Shown here: piece by piece, positions 33,097 through 41,080 of the stretch
Position numbering within the stretch: position 1 is the stretch's first letter
Layout of the letters: each line of letters opens with the position of its first letter
DNA from: DAOUET01 sp034430155
Lineage (GTDB): Bacteria; Chloroflexota; Anaerolineae; Anaerolineales; UBA4823
Reading direction: 5' to 3'
Length of the DNA stretch: 64,000 nt
NCBI GenBank assembly: GCA_034430155.1
Contig: DAOUET010000122.1
Span: forward strand, 1 to 64,000
Program-made: the position numbers and the translations under genes
The notes under the pieces: model-generated
Database searches by the model: none
What the model saw: the letters and a program-made list of their open reading frames with translations, nothing else
What the model was told of the DNA's origin: nothing

Positions 33097-34164
33097 TTAC
33101 GCTTTGGGTTCTTCTTCTAAGAATGCCTGGAGGTCGTCACAAGTTACCCTTACTATTTCCGTGCGCACCGCATAGCGCCGCTCTCCACCAGCCTCCAGGG
33201 TCAAGTAAACCAGGCCCGCCAGTCGCAGGGCGTTTAAATGATGAATGACGGTGGGGGCTCTCAAGCGCAAGCGGCGTGAGAGCTGAGCTGGCGTATGGGA
33301 TTTCTGTGACAGATAACGCAGTATCCGTAACCGGGTTGGGTCGGCTAAAGCCTTCAGCGACCTAACCAGGGCGTCAGGTACAACCTCTCCTGGAACTAAT
33401 GAGGCCTGTGCTGGTCGCGCTCCGTAAACCAATAACATGCGACCCTTGCTTAACTTTGTGAAAACCACTAGCGGTGTGCTCCAGTAAGACGGGGCCAGGA
33501 TTAATTCCGAGAATTCTGGCAAGGAAGCCAGTCGCAAACCCTGGGAGAGATTCTCTACCAGGGCTGGCACATCTAATTTTGCAGCCAAGGCTTTAGCCTG
33601 CTCCAGCGATTCCTGCAACGCGGGAAGGATACGGGCTTCTTCTTCAGCGAAAAATACCTGGTAATAGGATTGCAGAGCCGCCAGGTACTTACCTCCAAAC
33701 TCAGCTGGCCGCGCCCACCAATCCAGGATCATGGTCAAAACTTTAGGCCGTAGACCAGCTCCTTTCTCCTGATAGCAAACCCGCAAATCTTCCTGATCCT
33801 TTTCACTCCAGGAACCGCGCTCGGCTACTTCTTTGAACACCTCCACTACCTGTGGAGAAATCTCTGGGGAAATCGCCAGGGATGGCAGGCGTTCCTTTGG
33901 GGAAATCTGCCCTAAAGCCCATAAAGCGGTGGCGCTGTCTTTAGGGTCAGACAGCCCATATATCCAAAAAGATGGGATGTGCACCAAGGTGTTAGCATCT
34001 TCAAGCACATCGCGCTCGTCAGGTTGCAGGCGGGAACGCACCCCGGCAGCCCAAGAACCGCGCAACCCGAACCGATGCGGTTCATGTAGCACGTTCAGGC
34101 TGACGAAAAGATCGTAAGCTGTTCCCCAATCCCAATTTAGTTTTGGTAGTGTTTCGTCTGCCAT
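33097..34164 (-). CDS. ArsR-family winged-helix regulator with large N-terminal domain
   Basis: The 355-residue product has a C-terminal ArsR-type winged helix at residues about 255-345: LVRSLKALADPTRLRILRYL, SQKSHTPAQLSRRLRLRAPT and VIHHLNALRLAGLVYL. The N-terminal 240 residues are helical (VEVFKEVAERGSWSEKDQED, ALQSYYQVFFAEEEARILPA) and lack known metal-binding Cys, so the signal sensed is unknown. It starts 17 nt after the small 78-residue gene and is probably co-transcribed from the promoter at 34514-34542, whose repeated sites it may bind itself. OsmC downstream is a plausible target. Confidence 0.82.
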   Translation of the reverse strand: MADETLPKLNWDWGTAYDLFVSLNVLHEPHRFGLRGSWAAGVRSRLQPDERDVLEDANTLVHIPSFWIYGLSDPKDSATALWALGQISPKERLPSLAISPEISPQVVEVFKEVAERGSWSEKDQEDLRVCYQEKGAGLRPKVLTMILDWWARPAEFGGKYLAALQSYYQVFFAEEEARILPALQESLEQAKALAAKLDVPALVENLSQGLRLASLPEFSELILAPSYWSTPLVVFTKLSKGRMLLVYGARPAQASLVPGEVVPDALVRSLKALADPTRLRILRYLSQKSHTPAQLSRRLRLRAPTVIHHLNALRLAGLVYLTLEAGGERRYAVRTEIVRVTCDDLQAFLEEEPKA

Positions 34165-34181
34165 ACGGTGCCGGCGCTTGA

Positions 34182-34418
34182 TCAGGTTATATCCGCGTAA
34201 CGATTATACGTATTCACCTTGCATTCATTATAAACCTCAAACTCCTGCGGGCGAATTTTATTTCTACTAGACAACAGTAAGTTGCTCAAGGTGAGCAATA
34301 AGCGCGCTCGCCAGCGGAGATTCTGAGAACGGCGGGTTTTTATTTGTTTCGCAAGGGTCAATCTTTTGATCAATTCCTGATTGCTTTGGCGGGCATAATC
34401 AAGCATGGGCTCGTACAT
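34182..34418 (-). CDS. Small basic protein preceding the ArsR regulator
   Basis: The 78-residue product is helical and Arg/Lys-rich in its centre (LTLAKQIKTRRSQNLRWR), followed by LLLTLSNLLLSSRNKIRP and an ordinary polar tail. No family recognised. It is supported as real by a perfect Shine-Dalgarno, AAAGGAGG, 5 nt before the ATG, and a consensus promoter about 100 nt upstream. It is the first gene of the ArsR operon, so it may be a small antagonist or a leader peptide with a basic helix that binds nucleic acid. Confidence 0.6.
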   Translation of the reverse strand: MYEPMLDYARQSNQELIKRLTLAKQIKTRRSQNLRWRARLLLTLSNLLLSSRNKIRPQEFEVYNECKVNTYNRYADIT

Positions 34419-34486
34419 CGCAGCCTCCTTTCATTTTCAAACGCCGAGACATAACCATAAACTAATCACAAATACATTAGATCTTT

Positions 34487-34498
34487 GTCTAATTAGAC
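34487..34498 (-). promoter_or_regulatory. GTCTAATTAGAC palindrome, probable operator
   Basis: A perfect 12-bp palindrome with further TTAGAT/ATCTAA copies on both sides (about 34477-34530). It lies 16-27 nt downstream of the -10 element at 34514-34519, where a regulator could block transcription. The ArsR-type protein encoded downstream is the obvious candidate. Confidence 0.6.
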
Positions 34499-34513
34499 AT
34501 ATATCTAACATAG

Positions 34514-34542
34514 ATAATAATCTAATACATCTTATTTGTCAA
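34514..34542 (-). promoter_or_regulatory. Sigma70-type promoter of the small protein/ArsR operon
   Basis: On the minus strand TTGACA (34542-34537) and TATTAT (34519-34514) are 17 nt apart, an almost perfect promoter. It is embedded in the TTAGAT repeat field described for the operator. Confidence 0.78.
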
Positions 34543-34639
34543 TAGCCAATTTCCTTTACCATCTCCATGGATTCCCCCTACTCCCCCCATATCTGGGGCT
34601 GCCTTGATTTCTTTCCAACGAGATAAAGTGCCCCAAATA

Positions 34640-34648
34640 TGTGGATAA
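34640..34648 (-). promoter_or_regulatory. DnaA box, perfect
   Basis: TGTGGATAA is the exact reverse complement of the consensus TTATCCACA. Confidence 0.6.
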
Positions 34649-34660
34649 CTTGCGAGAAAC

Positions 34661-34669
34661 TGTGGATAA
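34661..34669 (-). promoter_or_regulatory. DnaA box, perfect
   Basis: A second TGTGGATAA, same orientation, 21 bp from the first (two helical turns). Confidence 0.6.
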
Positions 34670-34724
34670 CCCCTTTGATTTGGGGAAAACTCCTTCTTTT
34701 GGTCGAATTACCCCCGGCTTACCT

Positions 34725-34742
34725 ACCCCCATATATGGGGGT
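34725..34742. repeat. 18-bp perfect palindrome ACCCCCATATATGGGGGT
   Basis: The most symmetric of the four CCCC-N6-GGGG dyads in this region. It could be a protein-binding site; no T-run follows, so a terminator role is unlikely. Confidence 0.6.
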
Positions 34743-34990
34743 GGCATTCTTTTTCTCTCCATATATAGAAATGATTAATAACAGCCAATAACTCTGCATG
34801 TTTGTCCCTATTTATCCCCAGGATCCTTGGGGAAAACTCAGAGAAAATTTTGCCCCGTATCTGGGAGGTATGCCTCTATATACTCCTATATTTAAGGTAT
34901 TTCAGGTGCAGGTCTAGCGTTTTCCCCCTTTCCCCAACCCCTACTAAGACTACGATTAATCTTTTAATATTGATAATGAGTAAAAAAACT

Positions 34991-36535
34991 CTATCTTTGG
35001 GCAAAATAGGTTTTCATCAGCGGGTTAAAATCTATAGGTGTATGGGCCTGTAATACCCGGAAGAAATCAGCCGTTGTCGCTATTTTGTGGGAATACTTGG
35101 TTAAGTAATCTTTCAAGAAGCCATAAAATGCATCATCGCCAATCAGATTCCGTAAATCTTCTAAAAAGAGAGCCCCATTCAAATACACTGCGTCCCGGTA
35201 GGCGCGATAGCCCTCCGGATTGTAAATACTGCCGTCTACCCAGCCGTGTGGTTGGTAATAGTTAACCCGGTAGGCCCACCACCAATCCAGTGCCTCAGGG
35301 TTGGTGTGTTCGTAGTAAAGGCGTTCCATATAAGTGCACAGCGCCTCGTCTAGCCAGGGTTCTAGGGCTTGATCATTACCTACCAATCCATACCACCATT
35401 GGTGGGCAGTTTCATGGGCCGCTATGGCGGTGAGATAATCGGATGTAGAGCCGTTATAAAGATTGTAAAAGCCATTGCTCAAGAAATACAGGCCGTCATA
35501 TTCCATGCCATCGAGAAAGTCTGCTTCCACCAGCGACAAGGTAGCGTGAGGATACGGACCGAGGAGATGGCTGTAAAGCGCAAGCGCTTCCGCCGTGGTT
35601 TTTAAAGCAGAAGCCCCAGCAGATGCATGCACAGGGAATGCATATCCCAACACAGTCACGTCGCCGACTTGAAGCCGCTCTACTTGGTACATAGGGCTGA
35701 CAGACCAGACAAAATTTCGTGCGGCTTTCAGATAGAAGTGGTGCCATTGACCTTCGATCCGGTCAGGCGCGCTGGCGGCCAGTTCTAAATCGCCTCGCTG
35801 GTCAGCCAGCTGGATATCCACCTGAAAATCAGCCGTTTCGTAGACCAGATATTCTCCAAAGAAACCGGCCTGGTGCACCAGCCAACCTTGACCAGGTAGA
35901 TACGGAGGCACATAGGGGTACCAGTCAACCAAATTTGTCTGGCGGGAGGTGTATCCAAAAGGAATCGGACGCCCATAATAAGAGGCATCGGGTGAAGGGA
36001 GATCGAGATCGTAGGAAACGGAAAGAGCCAGTCGTTCTCCAGGAGATAGGGGTTCTCGTAGAGGCAGGCGCAGCCAGCCAATATCAAGGGTGTAATCCGT
36101 TATCGCAGTCCCATCCTCCCAACTCATACTCTTCAGGTGAAATACAGCGGGGAAACGGGTGGGTTCAACGATTAAGATGAATTCAGAGAGGGGGTCTGGA
36201 GCCTGGTTGAAGTAGATGATTTGTTCTTCAACCGATAAATGGTGCTGGCCATAATCCAATACAGCAGATAGCAGGTACTTGGTACTGGAGGTAGGGTTAG
36301 CCTCCGGTGTGCTGATCGGAGGGGAATCGGTCTGGGTAGCCTGCGGGGTGCTTACCGGCAGGGTGTCAAGAAGTACTTTTTCTGTCGGTGAGATCCTGGT
36401 AGCAGGCTGGAGGGCCTCTTGGTCACCTGTCGAGGAGGTCGTAGGGGTAGGGGCCCCGCTTATTTGACGGTTGCAAGCCGGGAAAAAGAGCGTAATTATG
36501 ATAGCGATGAGGAACGCTTTGTACGGGGATTTCAT
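34991..36535 (-). CDS. M1-like metallopeptidase lipoprotein (second of tandem pair)
   Basis: The 514-residue product starts with a lipoprotein signal (MKSPYKAFLIAIIITLFFPA followed by Cys21) and a Thr/Ser-rich linker of about 60 residues. The catalytic region has the gluzincin motif HETAHQWWYG near residue 345 with the third ligand Glu in WLDEALCTYME 20 residues on, as in M1 aminopeptidases. The N-terminal beta domain is present, the usual C-terminal domain is short. It probably acts outside the membrane on peptides. It follows the paralogue 36574-38193 by 38 nt. Confidence 0.85.
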   Translation of the reverse strand: MKSPYKAFLIAIIITLFFPACNRQISGAPTPTTSSTGDQEALQPATRISPTEKVLLDTLPVSTPQATQTDSPPISTPEANPTSSTKYLLSAVLDYGQHHLSVEEQIIYFNQAPDPLSEFILIVEPTRFPAVFHLKSMSWEDGTAITDYTLDIGWLRLPLREPLSPGERLALSVSYDLDLPSPDASYYGRPIPFGYTSRQTNLVDWYPYVPPYLPGQGWLVHQAGFFGEYLVYETADFQVDIQLADQRGDLELAASAPDRIEGQWHHFYLKAARNFVWSVSPMYQVERLQVGDVTVLGYAFPVHASAGASALKTTAEALALYSHLLGPYPHATLSLVEADFLDGMEYDGLYFLSNGFYNLYNGSTSDYLTAIAAHETAHQWWYGLVGNDQALEPWLDEALCTYMERLYYEHTNPEALDWWWAYRVNYYQPHGWVDGSIYNPEGYRAYRDAVYLNGALFLEDLRNLIGDDAFYGFLKDYLTKYSHKIATTADFFRVLQAHTPIDFNPLMKTYFAQR

Positions 36536-36573
36536 CAGGGGTTTCTATCTGTGGAGGCTCTGGTTCTTAGGGT

Positions 36574-38193
36574 TTAGCGGTTGGCAAAATAGGTTCCCAA
36601 TAATCCACTCAAGTCTGCAGAAGTGTGTTTTGAAAGCAGGCTGAAGAAATCATCGCCGCTGGCTTGTCGGTAGATATATTGGCGCAAGTAATCCCTCAAA
36701 AATTCCAAGAAGGCTTCATCCCCCATCAGATTACGGAGATCGTTCAGAAACAAAGCCCCGCGCAGATAAATTGCGTCTCGATAAGGATAAAAGCCGGGTG
36801 TGTTATAGATCGTGCTGTCTACCCAGCCTTCTGGATTATGGAAATAGACGCGGTTCTGCCACCACCAATCCAATTTATCTGGATAGATATGCTCGTAGAA
36901 CAGGCTCTCACAGTATGTGGCGAGGGCCTCATCCAGCCAGGGTTCCATAGCCTGGTCGTTGCCCACCTGCCCAAAAAACCACTGGTGAGCAGTTTCGTGG
37001 GCGGCGATGATGATCAAGTTATTCTCCGATGTGCCTGTGAAGTAATCGTAGAAAGCGTGGCTCAGGAAGAACATCCCATCATATTCCATCCCGTTCAGGA
37101 AATCGGCTTCGACTACGCTCAAACTATTGTGCTGGTAAGGGGTGAGAATCTCGCTAAATAGATTGAGCGCCTGGGCTGTGGTTTTCACAGCGGGTTCATC
37201 AGCGGTCGGGTGGTAGGGGAATGAATAACCCTGGACGGATATGAAGCCGTCGCTCATGTTTATCACCTGGTATTGGTCGCTGACGGACCAGGCGAAGTTC
37301 CGGGCATTTTCTAGGTGATAATGGCTCCAATCGCCCTGCTCTTGAGATAAGGCGCTGGCTGCGATCGTCAGAGGCTGGCCAGTAGATGAGGTGGGGTTGG
37401 TCAAATTGACATCCACCTGGTAATCTGCAATGTCGTAGGTTAAATGCTCGCCCACATAAGCCGCTTCATGAACTGACCAGCCCTTGCCGGGCAGGTAAGC
37501 TGGTAAGAACGGATACCAGTCTGCCAGGTTCGTCTGGCGATCTGTGTAACCATAAGGAGCGCCCTGCTGAGGCAGATTCAGCTCGTATGAGATCGAAAAG
37601 CCCACACTCTCCTCTGGCTGTAAAGGCTGACTCAGAGGTAAGTCCAGTTGAGCGCCATCTAAGGCATAATCCCTTATGGCTTGGCCATCATCCCAGGAAA
37701 AATTTGTTATAAGGAAGCCTCCTTCGTAGCGGTTGGGCTCTACCACCAGCAATAAATCCTTTAATTCTTCTCCAGTATGGTTGACGTACAGGATTCCTTC
37801 CTCGACAGTCAGGTGGTGGGCCTCATAGTCGAGCTGCGCTCTTAATGTATATTGAGTGGGGGGGTTAGGGGGCCTGGGGAGGGCTTCTCCGGTCTCTTGA
37901 GCAAGCGCATGCTCGCCAGGCGGGCTTGGCTGGGAGGTCGGCGAGACCGGACCGGTAGTAGCGATGGTGGAATTGGTCGGCGTATTCAGACTTTGGGTGG
38001 TGGCCGGTACTTTTCCGCTGCATGCCGTCAGCAAGAGTACAAGCATGGCAAAGAGCATGAAATTTGCCCTTCGGCAGAACATTGACGGGGGATTTTGCCG
38101 CCGGTCTAAAGTACGAAAAAACGAGGTAGAATCCGCCCGGGGTGAAGGTTTTTCAACCCGCCCTGCTCCCTGAGTCGCTAAGTTCTTCTTCAT
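36574..38193 (-). CDS. M1-like metallopeptidase lipoprotein (first of tandem pair)
   Basis: The 539-residue product is a paralogue of the next gene, with the same HETAHQWFFG and WLDEALATYCE zinc motif. The ATG at 38193 has AGGA 6 nt upstream and overlaps the aminotransferase stop as ATGA, so the start is well supported, but the lipoprotein signal (MLFAMLVLLLTACSG) begins only after about 45 residues. An internal start at 38082 would give an ordinary signal peptide but lacks a binding site. One of the two is used; the long n-region is unusual. Function as for its paralogue. Confidence 0.82.
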   Translation of the reverse strand: MKKNLATQGAGRVEKPSPRADSTSFFRTLDRRQNPPSMFCRRANFMLFAMLVLLLTACSGKVPATTQSLNTPTNSTIATTGPVSPTSQPSPPGEHALAQETGEALPRPPNPPTQYTLRAQLDYEAHHLTVEEGILYVNHTGEELKDLLLVVEPNRYEGGFLITNFSWDDGQAIRDYALDGAQLDLPLSQPLQPEESVGFSISYELNLPQQGAPYGYTDRQTNLADWYPFLPAYLPGKGWSVHEAAYVGEHLTYDIADYQVDVNLTNPTSSTGQPLTIAASALSQEQGDWSHYHLENARNFAWSVSDQYQVINMSDGFISVQGYSFPYHPTADEPAVKTTAQALNLFSEILTPYQHNSLSVVEADFLNGMEYDGMFFLSHAFYDYFTGTSENNLIIIAAHETAHQWFFGQVGNDQAMEPWLDEALATYCESLFYEHIYPDKLDWWWQNRVYFHNPEGWVDSTIYNTPGFYPYRDAIYLRGALFLNDLRNLMGDEAFLEFLRDYLRQYIYRQASGDDFFSLLSKHTSADLSGLLGTYFANR

Positions 38194-39386
38194 AAATAAT
38201 CCTGCAACCTTCGGATCCGTTCACCTACTTCGATCAGAGTCTCTTCCCGTTTGGCAAAGTTTAGCCGGATGAGGTGGTTCATGGGTTCACGGAAAAAACT
38301 GGAACCCGGCACCGCCGCGACGCCTATTTCTCTGGTCATCCAGTAGCAAAACTCGCTATCAGTTGAAAATATGGAGGGCATCTCCGAGTCCGGCTTAAAC
38401 CGCCCGGTGATGAAAGGCGTGATGTCGATGAGCACATAATAAGCACCTTCAGGCCGGTTGTAGTCCAAACCCGATTTTTCCAGGTAATCCAGGAAGATCT
38501 GACGGCGATGAGTGTAGTCCGCCTGTAATTGTTGGTAGTAGGAATCGGGGAAACCCAAAGCTGTCACAGCTGCCTCTTGCAGGGGGGCCGGTGCTCCCAC
38601 CGTCAGGAAGTCATGCACTTTGCGAATAGCTTCGCTGATCTGTGCAGAAGCGATCACGTAACCCAGCCGCCAACCGGTGATGGCGTAAGTCTTCGACAGG
38701 GAGCTACAGGAAATGGTGCGGGCGAACATGCCCGGCAAACTGGCAATATAAGTATGGTGGTTGGGGGCGTACACAATGTGTTCGTAAACCTCGTCGGTGA
38801 TCACAAATGCGTCATACTCAATTGCCAAGTCGGCGATGGTACGCAATTCTTCCCGGCTAAATACCCTCCCGCTTGGATTGGAGGGGTTGCACAGTACCAG
38901 GGCTTTTACGCCTTCTTGGAAGGCCTGCCGTAGTTCGTAGGTATCAAAAACGTATTCTGGAGGGTGGAGCGGCACGAATACCGGATCAGCCCCGGAGAGA
39001 ATGGTATCCGCGCCGTAATTCTCATAGAATGGGGAAAAGATGATCACTTTTTCGCCAGGATTGCAAACGCTCAGCAGCGCGCACATCATCGCTTCGGTGC
39101 TGCCACAGGTAACAGTGATATGCGCTTCGGGGTCTATCTCCAAATCCATAAAGTGGGTCTGCTTCCTGGCAAGGGCCTGGCGGAAACGCGGCGACCCCCA
39201 GGTGATGGTGTACTGGTTATAGCCTTCCCGTAAAGCGCGTTCAGCAGCAGCCAACAGCTCTGCGGGTGGGTCGAAATCCGGATAACCCTGAGAGAGGTTG
39301 ATCGCCCCGTATTGTTCAGCGACCCTGGTCATCTCCCGGATGACCGATTCGGTGAAGTGTCTTAATCGAGAAGCGCTCTTAGCCAT
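38190..39386 (-). CDS. Class I/II PLP-dependent aminotransferase
   Basis: The 398-residue product has INLSQGYPDFDPPAELL at the N terminus, YTITWGSPRFRQAL, TCGSTEAMMCALLSVCNPGE, LCNPSNPSGRVFSREEL, ITDEVYEHIVY and the PLP lysine in SSLSKTYAITGWRLGY (around residue 232). These match the aspartate/kynurenine/methionine aminotransferase group (fold type I). The amino donor cannot be read. It lies in a run with a class C beta-lactamase-fold gene 27 nt upstream and the M1 gene overlapping downstream, so an operon is likely. Confidence 0.92.
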   Translation of the reverse strand: MAKSASRLRHFTESVIREMTRVAEQYGAINLSQGYPDFDPPAELLAAAERALREGYNQYTITWGSPRFRQALARKQTHFMDLEIDPEAHITVTCGSTEAMMCALLSVCNPGEKVIIFSPFYENYGADTILSGADPVFVPLHPPEYVFDTYELRQAFQEGVKALVLCNPSNPSGRVFSREELRTIADLAIEYDAFVITDEVYEHIVYAPNHHTYIASLPGMFARTISCSSLSKTYAITGWRLGYVIASAQISEAIRKVHDFLTVGAPAPLQEAAVTALGFPDSYYQQLQADYTHRRQIFLDYLEKSGLDYNRPEGAYYVLIDITPFITGRFKPDSEMPSIFSTDSEFCYWMTREIGVAAVPGSSFFREPMNHLIRLNFAKREETLIEVGERIRRLQDYL

Positions 39387-39413
39387 CAGCCAGTTCTACA
39401 CCATTTCACCTAT

Positions 39414-41012
39414 TTACGGCGTAAACGTGCGGTAGTAATTGCATTCAGAGAGATTCGCCCGCAAGGCTTGCCCATCGATGACTGCCTCGAAGCGCACGCG
39501 CTCCGGCGACAGCTGCTCGACGCCCACGCGAAAAGCGCCGTCTCCCTGGGGGACCAGTTGAAACTCCTCGCCCGAAGGCCAAATGAGCATTAAAACGCCT
39601 TTGCGCGCCACGACTCGAAAGTTGGAATACCAGGGGTTGTGGCAGCGATAGTGCCCTATAAAAGCCTGCCAATCGACGGGATTGTCAAAAGTGGTCGCAC
39701 CGGTATATTTATCGTTGACGTACCAATGGGGACCATGAAAAACTTCAACGATTTGATCATTTTCGGTGCCGAATTGCAGCAGGTAGCGCTCAAAATCGGG
39801 GTGGTCGACGTAAAAAGAATGTAGACCGCGTTGCTCTAATGGGATGCGGGCATCCTTATGGTGCAAAACCAGTTTGCCGCCCTTGGCGAGGAAGGTTAAC
39901 TTTTTCCCCCCTGACCTGAATACCCCCGCGTATGTTTCCGCCTTTCCGATTTGAACGGCGTTGCTACTTGGGGACAGGGAAGGTAGCGCTTTATCGAATA
40001 TAGCGCTCCGCAGGCATTTGAGGGCGTAATCGGCTACCTCGAAAGTCTCTCCAGGTGCGTTCGCCAGCACGATGACACCAAACCCATTGTCCATATCAGC
40101 CAGCATGGTCGAGAAATAACCGACCATGCCGCCGCCATGACTGATGTGCGCATATCCGTCTATCTCACTTATGGTTAACCCGTAACCGTATTGGTGCCCC
40201 TCCCAGGCAGCAGTCAGCGGTTGCGACATAAGTTTGAAGCCTTCTTTTGATAACACGCCGGGTTGCCCGCTATTTAGCAGCATACGTACATATTTAGCCA
40301 TATCCTCTGCGTTAGAAGCGATGCAGCCATCCGCCGTATTAGTTTCGAGCCAGGTGGCCGGAGCGAGGGGGTGGTTAGGGTTTTCGGGCCGGTCGTCATA
40401 AAAGCTTTGGTATCCAACGGCCAGCCTTTTGCGGGTCTCGTGAGAAATTATTGGGTCGGTCGCCCCCATACCGAGGGGGATTAAGATGCGGCTCCGGATG
40501 ATCTCCTCATAAGTCTGCCCCAGCAGGTCTTCTAGGATAACGCCCAGAGCTTTATAGCCTGTATTGGAATAGTGAAAGCGGGCGCCGGCGGGGGCCGCGC
40601 TGGTCTGGCGCAACGCCAGAACCTCGTATCTGGCCTCTCCCGTGAAGTCCATGCCGTTGATCAATCCGGATGTGTGGCTGAGCAAATGGTGAATTGTGAT
40701 CGGCTCTCCGCTTGACTGCACCTCGAGCCAAGGAAGATAGCGGGTGACCGGAGAAAACAAGTCCAGCTGGCCAGCTTCGTACATCTGCATTACCACAATG
40801 CTGGTAAAGGACTTGCTGATCGATCCGATTTCAAACAACGATGCGGGTGCCAGTGGTGTTTTAGCGGCCATATCTGCGTAGCCATAGGTTTTCACGCTCA
40901 GAAGGTCTTGGCGCCCGGTTAGGCCCACGGACAGCCCGGCAGTATGGGCAGATCTCATATGCTTGTCGATGAAAGCATCCAATTGCGTCAAAGCAGAGTC
41001 AAAATCGGTCAT
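39414..41012 (-). CDS. Class C beta-lactamase-fold serine hydrolase
   Basis: The 532-residue product has the SxxK motif in EIGSISKSFTSIVVMQMYEA (residues about 62-80), the YxN motif in FHYSNTGYKALGVILEDLLG and HGGGMVGYFSTM in the third position, as in DD-peptidases, esterases and D-aminopeptidases. About 190 C-terminal residues form a beta-rich extra domain. There is no signal peptide, so a cytoplasmic or peripheral role is possible. No Shine-Dalgarno was seen. Substrate unknown; it sits in a peptidase-rich operon. Confidence 0.87.
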   Translation of the reverse strand: MTDFDSALTQLDAFIDKHMRSAHTAGLSVGLTGRQDLLSVKTYGYADMAAKTPLAPASLFEIGSISKSFTSIVVMQMYEAGQLDLFSPVTRYLPWLEVQSSGEPITIHHLLSHTSGLINGMDFTGEARYEVLALRQTSAAPAGARFHYSNTGYKALGVILEDLLGQTYEEIIRSRILIPLGMGATDPIISHETRKRLAVGYQSFYDDRPENPNHPLAPATWLETNTADGCIASNAEDMAKYVRMLLNSGQPGVLSKEGFKLMSQPLTAAWEGHQYGYGLTISEIDGYAHISHGGGMVGYFSTMLADMDNGFGVIVLANAPGETFEVADYALKCLRSAIFDKALPSLSPSSNAVQIGKAETYAGVFRSGGKKLTFLAKGGKLVLHHKDARIPLEQRGLHSFYVDHPDFERYLLQFGTENDQIVEVFHGPHWYVNDKYTGATTFDNPVDWQAFIGHYRCHNPWYSNFRVVARKGVLMLIWPSGEEFQLVPQGDGAFRVGVEQLSPERVRFEAVIDGQALRANLSECNYYRTFTP

Positions 41013-41080
41013 AAGAACTACGGGAGGGGTGTTTGAGGTTTGGTAAGGATTTATCTAGGGGAATTAAGAATTTGAGACGA

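Larger units (their letters stand above)
34550..34990. other. Candidate origin-like noncoding region with repeats
   Basis: No gene is present in 440 nt. The region holds two perfect DnaA boxes (34640-34648 and 34661-34669), a near-match TTATCCCCA (34812-34820), four dyads CCCC-N6-G-rich (34585-34598, 34631-34644, 34727-34740, 34853-34866), a 13-bp direct repeat TTGGGGAAAACTC (34680-34692 and 34827-34839), and AT-rich runs near 34755-34800 and 34870-34990 that could melt easily. It lies 12.6 kb from parS. These are origin-like features, but no dnaA gene is near and function is unproven. Confidence 0.4.
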
